DNA from: a virus | IMG/VR virus record: IMGVR_UViG_3300046009_007752 | Span: 1 to 21,749 of that record | Length of the DNA: 21,749 bases | Strand: one strand, 5' to 3' | In this document: one piece after another, positions 8,069-15,709 of the stretch | How positions within the stretch are numbered: position 1 is the first letter of the stretch | How the letters are laid out: each line of letters begins with the position of its first letter | The notes under the pieces: generated by a model | Database searches by the model: none | The model's input: the letters and a program-made list of their open reading frames with translations, nothing else | Told to the model about the DNA's origin: nothing | Translations under genes and position numbers: made by a program

Positions 8069-8117
8069 AATAATCACAATTCCAATCAAAAAGAAATAAA
8101 TCTTTTAAGTGATTATT
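8069..8117. repeat. Inverted repeat AATAATCAC / GTGATTATT
   Basis: A perfect 9-base inverted repeat: arms at 8069-8077 and 8109-8117, 31 bases between them. The arm centres are 40 bases apart, close to four helical turns, as in paired operator half-sites. The loop is A/T-rich and shows no gene. Chance occurrence is possible in A/T-rich DNA, but the GTGA/TCAC core makes it less trivial. Confidence 0.45.
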
Positions 8118-8174
8118 AATTATACACAAAATTTAATTTTTAAAAATCGATAAATTAGTGTTTAATTTATATTG

Positions 8175-9116
8175 ATGGATAAAGATTTATTAGTTTTGGG
8201 GCTCTTAGAGTCAGTACTTGGAAGAGGTAAGCGTGATAGAAATACCAGTAATTACGTATTTCATTGTCCTGTGTGTGCACATAAGAAACCTAAACTCGTA
8301 GTAAACGTTAATTCTGGTCAATACAACTGTTGGACTTGTTCTCCGCCAACTAAAGGTAAAACTCCAGTATCTTTATTTAAGAAGTTAAATGTCGATCGTC
8401 AAAGATTGCACGAGATGGCTTCTTACTTCTCTTCTCACAATGTAAATTTGAATGTAGATACAACCAAAAATGAATTTGTAACTTTACCCAAAGAATATAT
8501 TTCAATGTTGCATAACGACAATTCGTTAGATTACAGACGGGCTATAGCTTACCTTAAGCAGCGTGGTATTTCTACAGAGGACATAAAAAAGTATAATATC
8601 GGATATTGTAAAACTGGTAGGTATAGATCAAGAATTATAATACCGTCTTACGGAGAAATGGGTAATTTGGATTATTTCATTGCTAGATCTTACGAAAGTG
8701 ACGCATACTTAAAATACGATTCGCCTTCTGTGAAAAAGGATGAAATAATAGGTATGGAATACTTAATAAATTGGAAAGTTCCTGTAATACTGTGCGAAGG
8801 AGCGTTTGATGCTATAGCAATAAAGAGAAACGCTGTGCCGCTGTTCGGGAAAACTATTTCAACGGCGCTAATGAAAAAATTAGTACAATCAGAAGTAAAA
8901 ACTATATATTTGGCGTTAGATAACGATGCCATAAAACAATCTATACATTACGCAGAAAAATTATTAAGTTACGGTAAAGAGATATACTTAATAGAACTTC
9001 AAGGTAAAGACCCGTCTAATTTAGGATTTGCAAATATGACTAAATTATTTCAAACAGCAAAGCCTTTTACGTTTTCTGACCTTGTGGCAAAAAAGATGGA
9101 GTATAAATGGAATTAA
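8175..9116 (+). CDS. DNA primase, gp61/DnaG-like
   Basis: A 313-residue protein from ATG 8175 (a TTG directly before it is also in frame). The N-terminal zinc-binding domain has C31-P-V-C34 and C52-W-T-C55, the CHC2/DnaG-type zinc ribbon that recognises priming sites. The TOPRIM catalytic core has the glutamate motif LCEGAFDA (E208) and the D-x-D motif LALDNDA (D249 and D251), which bind the two metal ions. Length and layout match T4 gp61 (about 340 residues) rather than full DnaG. In T4 it forms the primosome with helicase gp41 and makes RNA primers for the lagging strand. It is the first gene of the plus-strand block and overlaps the next gene by 10 bases. Confidence 0.85.
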   Translation: MDKDLLVLGLLESVLGRGKRDRNTSNYVFHCPVCAHKKPKLVVNVNSGQYNCWTCSPPTKGKTPVSLFKKLNVDRQRLHEMASYFSSHNVNLNVDTTKNEFVTLPKEYISMLHNDNSLDYRRAIAYLKQRGISTEDIKKYNIGYCKTGRYRSRIIIPSYGEMGNLDYFIARSYESDAYLKYDSPSVKKDEIIGMEYLINWKVPVILCEGAFDAIAIKRNAVPLFGKTISTALMKKLVQSEVKTIYLALDNDAIKQSIHYAEKLLSYGKEIYLIELQGKDPSNLGFANMTKLFQTAKPFTFSDLVAKKMEYKWN

Positions 9117-12100
9117 AAGACATTAAATTAGACAAGATATATCACATATCTGACGTACACATAAGAAACTTTAAGCGTCACGAAGAATATTCTAAAGTTT
9201 TTAACAGACTTTATAAGCTTTTAAAAAAGGAAGTAAAGGCTAATAAAAATTCAATGATATGCTTGACTGGAGATATAGTGCATGCTAAGACAGATATCAC
9301 TCCAGAGTTAATTCAAGAAGTGCAACTGTTCTTTTCTTCGCTAGCCAATATTGCCCCAACCATAGTAATTCCAGGAAATCACGACGCAAACTTAAATAAC
9401 GATCATAGGTTAGATAGTTTGACTCCTATAGTTAACGCGCTAAATCACACAAACTTAATATACTTAAAAAAATCACAAGTTATAGAGTTAGGAGGTATAA
9501 AGTTTGCTCATTGGTCTGTGTTTGATAAGTTAGAACAATATACAAAAGCTCAAGACATCGATGGAGATTATAAAATTGCTTTATATCACGGTCCAATATA
9601 CGGAGCGTTGCTTGAAGGAAATTACATGCTTAAAGAGGGGGGAATACAAGTTTCCGATTTCGATGGATTTGATTTAGTCCTTTTGGGAGATATACACAAA
9701 AGACAGTTTTTAAATGAAAATAAAACAATAGCTTACCCCGGATCGTTAATTCAACAAAATCAAGGCGAGGACTTGCGTCACGGAATAATGATTTGGGACT
9801 TACAGGCTAAGACTGGAGAATTCGTCGATATACACAACGACACAGCGTTCTATACAGTGGAGGTCGTAGCCGGAGTTTATCAGGACATACCTGAAGAATA
9901 TCCGCATAATATATACTTAAGAATAAAGCACAAAGATACGTCTCAAGTTAGGTTAAAAGAGATTATTAGTGAAATAAAACAGAATAGAAAAGTCATAGAG
10001 GTATCAATGCAAAAGGTTAACGACTTTTCTTCTGGATCTTCAAACATACAACGAAGGCAGTATCTAGATTTGAGACTAACTCATCACCAAAACGATTTAT
10101 TAAGGCAATTTTTAAAAGATCAAGGTGAGTTAACAAAAAAAGAGATAGATAAAGTTTGTTTGATAAACGAAGAATTTAACAAAAAGATAAGTAGACCCGA
10201 CATACCTAGAAATACCACCTGGAGTATAAAAAGATTCGAATTTAGTGACATGTTTTCTTACGGTAAAAACAATGTCATAGATTTTGAGTCAATGACAGGA
10301 ATATATGGATTATTTGCTCCCAACGCCAGCGGTAAATCTACTTTACTAGATTCAATAACTTACTGCTTGTTTGATAAATGTTCAAAAACCACAAAATCAG
10401 GTTTAGTTATGAACAATCAATCAAATAATTTTAAATGTAAGTTAAAATTTGAACTTAATGAAAAGTTATATACCATAGAACGTAGAGGTCTTAGACAAAA
10501 ATCTGGAAACATTAGAGTAGAAGTTGATTTCTTTTACGAAGACGGTGGCAATAAAGTATCTCTAAACGGTAAAGATAGAAGCGACACAAACGAAAACATA
10601 AGACAAGTAATAGGAAATTACGAGGACTTTCTATTGACAGCGTTGAGCGCTCAATCAGGAAATTCTGGATTCATAGATATGAAACAGGGCGATAGAAAAG
10701 ACCTATTAGCTCAATTTTTAGACATCAATATCTTTGAAAATTTGTACAACGTAGCTAACGAAGAGACTCGAGACACACTTGCAGTGTTAAAAGAATTTCA
10801 AAAAAACGATTACTACGCTGAGTTGGCCCACTCTGAGTTAGAAATAAGCGCCCACAAGCAAAAAATATCTGAAATAAAAGAAAAAAAGAAAGACAAAGAT
10901 AAGGAAAGATCAAATATTAGTAAAAAGTTAATGGATTTAAGTTCTTCTATCATTTCTATAACAGTAAAAAGAAATATTACGACGATAGAAAAACAAAAAA
11001 CAGAAACTCAAAAAGAAATTTTGTCTATAAACAAAAAATTAGAAGACAAATTAACTGAAATAGATAAAATAAATTTACAAATAAAAGATTTTACTGAAAT
11101 CATAAGTAAGTTAGATGTAAGTGAATTAAAAGATATAAAAAATAGGTACGAACAAAAGCAAAAGGAAGTTCACAACTGCGAATTGGAATTAAAAGAGATT
11201 ACCTTAAGGTTAGATTCTCACAACGAGAAATTAGATAAACTTAAGGAACTAGAGTATGACGAGAATTGTAAGTATTGTATGAACAATATTTTTGTAAAAG
11301 ATGCTATTAACACTAAAAAAATTCTTAGCGAAGATAAAAAAGCGCTAGAAATAATTAAAGACAAAAAAAATAAGTTAGATCAAGAGTTAAAATCGCTTTA
11401 CGCTTTAAGGATTAAGTATCAAGAATTAGAACAATCTCACAAGAATATTGAAAAGAGCAAGATCTTGCTAAAAGAGTATTCTTTAGACTGCGAAAAGTTA
11501 ACTCGCGACATAGAAGATAAAAAATCTCTAATTAAAACCTTAGATCAGGAAATAGAAACTTGTAAAATTGAGTCGTCTAATAGAGAAAAAAACGAAAAAA
11601 CAAAGTTAGAGATAGAACAAAATAACAAATTATTAAAGTCAATAGAAAAAGAAATACTAGCTTTAGAAAAAGAATTAACTGATCAAACAGTAAACTTAAA
11701 GCTAACAGAGAATACCGTACAAAAGTGTAAAGATAGCATACAAAGAATAGGATCTTTACAAGATACCATTAGATTATATCAATCGTATCTTAAAGCTACT
11801 CACAGAGACGGTATACCACACAGATTAATAACAAACACCATACCAGAAATAGAAGAGGAAGTTAATAACATATTATCACAATTAGTAGATTTTAACGTAG
11901 TTATGCATTGCGATGATAAAAACGTCAATGCTTACATAGCTTACGGAGAGGAAAATTATTGGCCCTTAGAACTCACTTCTGGTATGGAAAAATTCATAGC
12001 TTCGTTGGCAATAAGAGTCGCATTAATTAACGTATCTGCACTACCAAGACCTAATTTTATAGCCATAGATGAAGGATTTGGGGCGCTAGACAGACAAAAC

Positions 12101-12250
12101 TTAAATTCTATGGTTATGCTATTCGACTACTTAAAAACTCAGTTTAAGTTTTCTATGATAATATCTCACATAGAATCAATGAGAGACGTAGTTGATAGCA
12201 TAATAGATATAACTAAATCAGGTACTAAGTCAAAGATAGTTCACCCATAG
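9107..12250 (+). CDS. Single-chain Mre11/Rad50 (SbcD-SbcC, gp47-gp46) fusion
   Basis: A 1047-residue protein that joins nuclease and ATPase. Residues 1 to about 340 are a calcineurin-like phosphoesterase of the SbcD/gp47 type: D16-x-H18 (ISDVHIR), G55-D56, G90-N-H-D93 (PGNHDAN), H161 (HGPIYG) and G194-D-I-H197. From about 375 the SbcC/gp46 part begins: an FSYGKN segment, the Walker A P-loop (APNASGKST, K410), and ALSAQSGNSGF. A long coiled coil (about 580-900) carries the zinc-hook C721-K-Y-C724 at its apex. Then come the ABC signature around S958-G959, and Walker B with D988-E989 followed by GFGALD. In T4, gp46 and gp47 are separate genes whose products resect DNA ends for recombination-dependent replication. 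One uninterrupted frame covers both, with all key residues present. Confidence 0.9.
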   Translation: MELKDIKLDKIYHISDVHIRNFKRHEEYSKVFNRLYKLLKKEVKANKNSMICLTGDIVHAKTDITPELIQEVQLFFSSLANIAPTIVIPGNHDANLNNDHRLDSLTPIVNALNHTNLIYLKKSQVIELGGIKFAHWSVFDKLEQYTKAQDIDGDYKIALYHGPIYGALLEGNYMLKEGGIQVSDFDGFDLVLLGDIHKRQFLNENKTIAYPGSLIQQNQGEDLRHGIMIWDLQAKTGEFVDIHNDTAFYTVEVVAGVYQDIPEEYPHNIYLRIKHKDTSQVRLKEIISEIKQNRKVIEVSMQKVNDFSSGSSNIQRRQYLDLRLTHHQNDLLRQFLKDQGELTKKEIDKVCLINEEFNKKISRPDIPRNTTWSIKRFEFSDMFSYGKNNVIDFESMTGIYGLFAPNASGKSTLLDSITYCLFDKCSKTTKSGLVMNNQSNNFKCKLKFELNEKLYTIERRGLRQKSGNIRVEVDFFYEDGGNKVSLNGKDRSDTNENIRQVIGNYEDFLLTALSAQSGNSGFIDMKQGDRKDLLAQFLDINIFENLYNVANEETRDTLAVLKEFQKNDYYAELAHSELEISAHKQKISEIKEKKKDKDKERSNISKKLMDLSSSIISITVKRNITTIEKQKTETQKEILSINKKLEDKLTEIDKINLQIKDFTEIISKLDVSELKDIKNRYEQKQKEVHNCELELKEITLRLDSHNEKLDKLKELEYDENCKYCMNNIFVKDAINTKKILSEDKKALEIIKDKKNKLDQELKSLYALRIKYQELEQSHKNIEKSKILLKEYSLDCEKLTRDIEDKKSLIKTLDQEIETCKIESSNREKNEKTKLEIEQNNKLLKSIEKEILALEKELTDQTVNLKLTENTVQKCKDSIQRIGSLQDTIRLYQSYLKATHRDGIPHRLITNTIPEIEEEVNNILSQLVDFNVVMHCDDKNVNAYIAYGEENYWPLELTSGMEKFIASLAIRVALINVSALPRPNFIAIDEGFGALDRQNLNSMVMLFDYLKTQFKFSMIISHIESMRDVVDSIIDITKSGTKSKIVHP

Positions 12251-12266
12251 CATATATTTATACGAT

Positions 12267-14741
12267 ATGGAACTTAACGTAGTAAATACAATAGTAGCGA
12301 TCTATCCAGGACGTTTCCAACCATTTTCAAGGCACCACGCAGCTGCGTTTAAGTGGCTACAATCAAAGTTTGGAGATAAAAATACGTACATAGCTACGTC
12401 TAATAAAGTTGAATTACCAAAAAGTCCCCTGTCTTTTGAAGATAAAAAACAAATAATATCTAAGTACGGATACGGTGCAAACTTAGTTATGGTAAAAAAT
12501 CCGTATAAAGCGGAAGAAGTAACTTCCAAATACGATCCAAAGACTACCGCCGTAGTTTTCATGGTGGGAGAAAAGGACATGAAAGAAGATCCTAGGTTTT
12601 CAATGAAACAAAAAAAAGACGGTACAGAATCTTACTTTAAACCGTATAAAGGAAACGAAAACGATTTAAAGGGATACGTAGATCATGGATATTTAGTTGT
12701 TGCTCCAAACGTATCTTTGAACGTACCCGGTTACGGAGAGATGAGCGGCACTTCTATAAGAACCGCGCTGTCTTCTACAAAAAATCCTGAAAAATACAAA
12801 GAACTTTTTAAAGGAATATTTGGTTGGTACGATCCAAAAATAGCTGAAATGCTTAAAAATAAATTTACCCAAAAATCGCTAAAAGAGTTTTTAATATTTG
12901 AAAGAATCGTAAAGAAATTATTGACCGAGGGAGGGGCTGCCGATCATATAAATGATAAGATAGAGTGTAAGATTTGTGGAACTATGGTAAAAAGTATAGC
13001 ACCACTTCACTTAAAATTTAAACATCCAAATATAAGTTTAAAAGAATATAAAGAATTATATCCCCATGCTCAAACTATTAGTGAACAACTAAAAAAGAGT
13101 ATGTCAGAAAATAATGCATTTAAAAGAGACGATGTAAAAGGAAAAATAAAAAATAAAAAATTAGAGAAGTATGGAGATGAAAATTACAATAATTCTAAAG
13201 GTTGGAGTAATCACCATCTATTAAAAGAAATATGTAATCGACCAGAAAATAAAAAAAAATTATCTGAAGCAATAAAAAGAAGCTATAATAATAAGCCAGA
13301 ACTTAAGAAACTAAGAAGTGAAACTATAGGAATTATAGGAAAAAATAATTTTGATAAGATAAATCAAAAAAAATTCGAAACAGGAGAGTGGATAAGTCGA
13401 TTCAATAAAGAAGATTTTTTTGGATATAAAGAAAGAGTTAGACACATAACTGAAGAAAATTATAAAAAGTACTTCTATAAAATACCCGAAGCCAAAAAAA
13501 GATCTAGACAATGGCATTTAGATCACAAATATTCCATACTAGAAGGATATAAGAACGATATCAATGAAGAAGTGATTGGTCATTGGTGTAATCTTGAAAT
13601 GTTGCATCATTCAATAAATGAATCAAAAGGGTATAAATCATCTATATCTCTTAATGAATTATTTGAATTAATTCATAGTGTAGAAACAGATAGCAGAATT
13701 CTTCTTCTTTGCGGTGGGGCTGCCGGCCACATGGCCCATCCATTTGATATACCCAGTGTAAAAACTGGTAAAGATTTGATATCAGTGTTCCAAAAAACAG
13801 CTAACTTCTTACAGAACAATAAAGTTCCAGTAAAGATAGATGGGGTTAACGCATCGATTAGATTAGCTGACGTTGATGGTAAAAAGCAATTCGTAATGGA
13901 TAGGGGATCAAATAAACCCCTCGATGTAAAGGGTATAACTAAATCCGATCTATTGGGTAGATTTGGAGAAGGCCACGGAATGATAAAAGTAGGTGGAAAA
14001 GTGTTAGACATATTCAACGAAGCTCTGCCACAAATAAAGCCGGAGTTACAAAAATTGGGAATGTTGAACGATCCAAACGTAATGTTTAACATAGAATACG
14101 TAGAGGGAAAGAGCAACGTGCAAGAGTACGAAAGCAATTTTTTAGCTATACACAATTTACTAAAATTAGAGAGAGTTAGTCCGACTAAAAGAGTATCAAA
14201 AGAAACTAATTACGATAAAAAAGTGCTTCAAGATCTAATAAAAAAAGTAGATAAAGTAGCAAAAAAATACGAATTTGAAGTTGTGGGAGAAATTCCTGCA
14301 ACTTTAGATAAGAAGCCCAATTTCGCTTCCAGTCTATCTAAGAATTATACAGTTAATTATACAAAAGATAAAAAAGAAACAAAATCCCTTAAGTCTTGGT
14401 TGGATCAAGCGAATAACACTAAAGGTCAAACTATTAAATTAAAGGGAGGAAAAAAAGTTGATGCGTTAAGTAAGCAAGTTTTTACATGGATACTAAACGG
14501 AAAACCCGTAGACGAATTAATAGAAGACGAAAAAGACGCTAAATTAGCAGTAGATTCGTTCGTAATATACAACGCTACGATGGTATTAGGAGACGATGTA
14601 TTATCTTCAATGAACTCTCCTTTAGGTTCTGTAAAAGATCAAGAGGGAATAGTGATTAGAGACAAAGAAGTTTACGATAAACCTTACAAAATAACAGGAT
14701 CTTTTATAATTAAGGGATTGGAATCTTCTTTTGGTAAGTAA
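12267..14741 (+). CDS. NMNAT-like / ligase-like bifunctional protein with in-frame HNH insertion
   Basis: An 824-residue protein in one frame. Residues 1 to about 200 are an adenylyl/cytidylyltransferase fold: GRFQPFSRHH (15-24; first His of the usual H-x-x-H replaced by Ser, second kept) and SGTSIR (160-165), close to the S-(S/T)-T-x-I-R motif of NMN adenylyltransferases. Residues about 226-482 are a foreign HNH endonuclease (see the mobile element). From residue 483 (GGAAGHMAHPFD) runs a covalent-nucleotidyltransferase-like domain: K523-I-D-G526 (motif I), FNIEYVEG (about 608-614, motif III), EGIVIRD (793-799, motif IV) and a lysine motif V (SFIIKG). From memory, this C-terminal domain occurs in marine T4-like phages, perhaps as DUF6267; not verified. 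Possible roles are NAD turnover, end repair or RNA ligation. The reaction is not provable here. Confidence 0.8.
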   Translation: MELNVVNTIVAIYPGRFQPFSRHHAAAFKWLQSKFGDKNTYIATSNKVELPKSPLSFEDKKQIISKYGYGANLVMVKNPYKAEEVTSKYDPKTTAVVFMVGEKDMKEDPRFSMKQKKDGTESYFKPYKGNENDLKGYVDHGYLVVAPNVSLNVPGYGEMSGTSIRTALSSTKNPEKYKELFKGIFGWYDPKIAEMLKNKFTQKSLKEFLIFERIVKKLLTEGGAADHINDKIECKICGTMVKSIAPLHLKFKHPNISLKEYKELYPHAQTISEQLKKSMSENNAFKRDDVKGKIKNKKLEKYGDENYNNSKGWSNHHLLKEICNRPENKKKLSEAIKRSYNNKPELKKLRSETIGIIGKNNFDKINQKKFETGEWISRFNKEDFFGYKERVRHITEENYKKYFYKIPEAKKRSRQWHLDHKYSILEGYKNDINEEVIGHWCNLEMLHHSINESKGYKSSISLNELFELIHSVETDSRILLLCGGAAGHMAHPFDIPSVKTGKDLISVFQKTANFLQNNKVPVKIDGVNASIRLADVDGKKQFVMDRGSNKPLDVKGITKSDLLGRFGEGHGMIKVGGKVLDIFNEALPQIKPELQKLGMLNDPNVMFNIEYVEGKSNVQEYESNFLAIHNLLKLERVSPTKRVSKETNYDKKVLQDLIKKVDKVAKKYEFEVVGEIPATLDKKPNFASSLSKNYTVNYTKDKKETKSLKSWLDQANNTKGQTIKLKGGKKVDALSKQVFTWILNGKPVDELIEDEKDAKLAVDSFVIYNATMVLGDDVLSSMNSPLGSVKDQEGIVIRDKEVYDKPYKITGSFIIKGLESSFGK
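12930..12947 (+). repeat. Left flank copy of insertion repeat
   Basis: Reads GGAGGGGCTGCCGATCAT and encodes GGAADH. It matches the right copy at 14 of 18 bases, with the central GGGGCTGCCG (12933-12942) identical. It follows directly on the host-gene segment encoding KKLLTE. In the right copy the same motif leads into the conserved GHMAHPFD of the host protein, so this left copy looks like the interrupted original or a duplicate made on insertion. Confidence 0.75.
12930..13712 (+). mobile_element. In-frame HNH homing-endonuclease insertion (783 bp)
   Basis: This unit is bounded by two copies of a short repeat 783 bp apart and encodes about 261 residues in the frame of the host gene. It contains a C2H2-type zinc finger (C234-x2-C237, H248, H253 in the composite protein) of the kind common in phage HNH enzymes. 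A lysine-rich DNA-binding stretch follows. The HNH core is at about 417-454 (HLDHKYSILEGYKN, then NLEMLHHSIN, then K454). Tyrosine codons are 10 TAT and 2 TAC here, against 6 TAT and 16 TAC in the host gene outside it. No intein termini (Cys/Ser first, His-Asn before Cys/Ser/Thr) are seen, and almost all of the unit is HNH protein, leaving no room for a group I ribozyme. The exact ends are uncertain within the repeat. Confidence 0.8.
13713..13730 (+). repeat. Right flank copy of insertion repeat
   Basis: Reads GGTGGGGCTGCCGGCCAC and encodes GGAAGH, in the same frame as the left copy. The residues before it (RILLLC) are a weak echo of the residues before the left copy (KKLLTE), which suggests that a slightly longer stretch was duplicated and has since diverged. 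Confidence 0.75.
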
Positions 14742-15577
14742 TGGAAAATAAAAAAATACAAACAATATATGAATTTGCTTTGTACTGTAAAAAAGTACTA
14801 AAGATTCAAAAAATGCCCAAAATAACGCTAATAGGCGATAAAAGTTGGGTGTTAAATAGATTTAGTTTTGGAGAATACGATAACAAGGCAAAATCTATAG
14901 TTGTATATATAAAAAATAGAAATTTAGCAGACGTATTACGCACTGTATCTCATGAATTGATACACCACAAACAAAACGAAAAAGGATTGCTCACTCCCGA
15001 TTCAGGTAAAACTGGATCTAATGAAGAAAATACAGCAAATAGTTACGCTGGAGTAATAATGAGGAATTATGGAAAAAAGAATCCGCACATATACGAGTCT
15101 TTATCAAAGTCAAAATATAAAATATATTGCGACATGGACGGAGTGCTTGTGGATTTTGAAAAGGGATACAAAGATTTAACAGGAGTAGATTTAAAAGGGA
15201 AACACGTCAGCAATTCTCAAGAATTTTGGGATCCGATAACTAAAGCGGGAGAAAAATATTGGTCCGAATTAGAATGGACAGCCGACGGGAAAGCCTTATG
15301 GAAATACATAAGCAAGTACAATCCAGAAATATTGTCTGCTCCTTCCAAAGATATATCTTCAAAAACAGGAAAACATATATGGGTAGATCGAGAGTTGGGT
15401 AACGTAAATTTAATACTAAAATCTGCGTATCAAAAACAACAATACGCAAAAGAAAATTCTATATTGATAGACGATAGAGCGGATAATATACAACGTTGGA
15501 AAGATGCTGGTGGAATTGGAATACATCACACGTCTACAGAAAATACAATTAAGGAACTAAAAAAATTAGGACTGTAA
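14741..15577 (+). CDS. Zincin-like metallopeptidase fused to HAD phosphatase
   Basis: A 278-residue protein with two domains. Residues 1 to about 110 contain an H71-E-x-x-H75 zinc motif (VSHELIHHKQ) and a downstream EEN (95-97) that could give the third ligand. This looks like a small phage zincin. Residues about 125-278 are a HAD-family hydrolase: motif I D131-M-D133-G-V-L-V-D (nucleophile D131, acid D133) and motif IV ILIDDRADNI (D244, D245), with WKDAGGIGI after it. This is similar to 5'(3')-deoxyribonucleotidases of phages. The junction is PHIYESLSKSK (residues 115-125). The gene begins on the stop of the previous gene (TAATG). The HAD part probably works in nucleotide turnover. The peptidase substrate is unknown. 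Confidence 0.8.
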   Translation: MENKKIQTIYEFALYCKKVLKIQKMPKITLIGDKSWVLNRFSFGEYDNKAKSIVVYIKNRNLADVLRTVSHELIHHKQNEKGLLTPDSGKTGSNEENTANSYAGVIMRNYGKKNPHIYESLSKSKYKIYCDMDGVLVDFEKGYKDLTGVDLKGKHVSNSQEFWDPITKAGEKYWSELEWTADGKALWKYISKYNPEILSAPSKDISSKTGKHIWVDRELGNVNLILKSAYQKQQYAKENSILIDDRADNIQRWKDAGGIGIHHTSTENTIKELKKLGL

Positions 15578-15591
15578 TAAAATAAACTAAA

Positions 15592-15702
15592 ATGGGATCA
15601 GCTGCAAAAAAACCTAGACCTATGAGAAGTCGTAGGAGCGGAGTAAAAAAAGACAAATTAATAAAAAATAACACATTAATATTAAGCAAGTACACAAAAT
15701 AA
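15592..15702 (+). CDS. 36-residue basic protein
   Basis: A short frame from ATG 15592 to TAA 15702, beginning MGSAAKKPRPMRSRRSGVKK, strongly basic at the N-terminus, with a short hydrophobic C-terminal half. No family recognised. It fills the 132-bp gap between two real genes, has the same A-rich leader as its neighbours and leaves 7 bases to the next start. It could be a nucleic-acid-binding or packaged DNA-neutralising peptide. Confidence 0.5.
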   Translation: MGSAAKKPRPMRSRRSGVKKDKLIKNNTLILSKYTK

Positions 15703-15709
15703 TAACGTT

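Larger units (their letters stand above)
8003..8174. promoter_or_regulatory. Divergent control region between late and replication blocks
   Basis: This 172-bp stretch separates the two divergent gene blocks and is the longest non-coding piece of the window. Both blocks must have promoters near here. A TATAAT hexamer lies on the minus strand at 8012-8017, ten bases before the 59-residue gene start, without a good -35 box. On the plus strand the last 50 bases are nearly pure A/T up to ATG 8175. A GC-rich island (8031-8064) with a palindrome and a 9-bp inverted repeat (8069-8117) stands out. A regulator-binding site, an mRNA 5' structure or an origin-like element are all possible. Confidence 0.55.

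Noticed and set aside
8036-8085. Similarity to the lac promoter region: on the minus strand GGAATTGTGA followed by GGAAACAGCT
   Set aside because: Two 10-base matches occur in the same order as in lac cloning vectors, but the bases between them are different in sequence and length. The surroundings are phage DNA, so I take it as coincidence and not vector contamination.
8030-8119. 29-residue plus-strand frame across the divergent spacer
   Set aside because: Its codons (CTG, TCC, CCC) are unlike those of the neighbouring genes and the stretch is better explained by the palindrome and inverted repeat. No coupling to another gene.
12930-13730. HNH unit as a classic intein
   Set aside because: No Cys/Ser first residue with the usual block A pattern and no His-Asn before a Cys/Ser/Thr at the right end. 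The cysteine in RILLLCGGAA is not preceded by His-Asn.
12930-13730. HNH unit as a group I intron with an internal ORF
   Set aside because: Nearly all 783 bp are needed for the zinc finger, linker and HNH core, and the frame passes through both boundaries. There is no space outside the protein for a normal ribozyme core. A covariance search could still overturn this.
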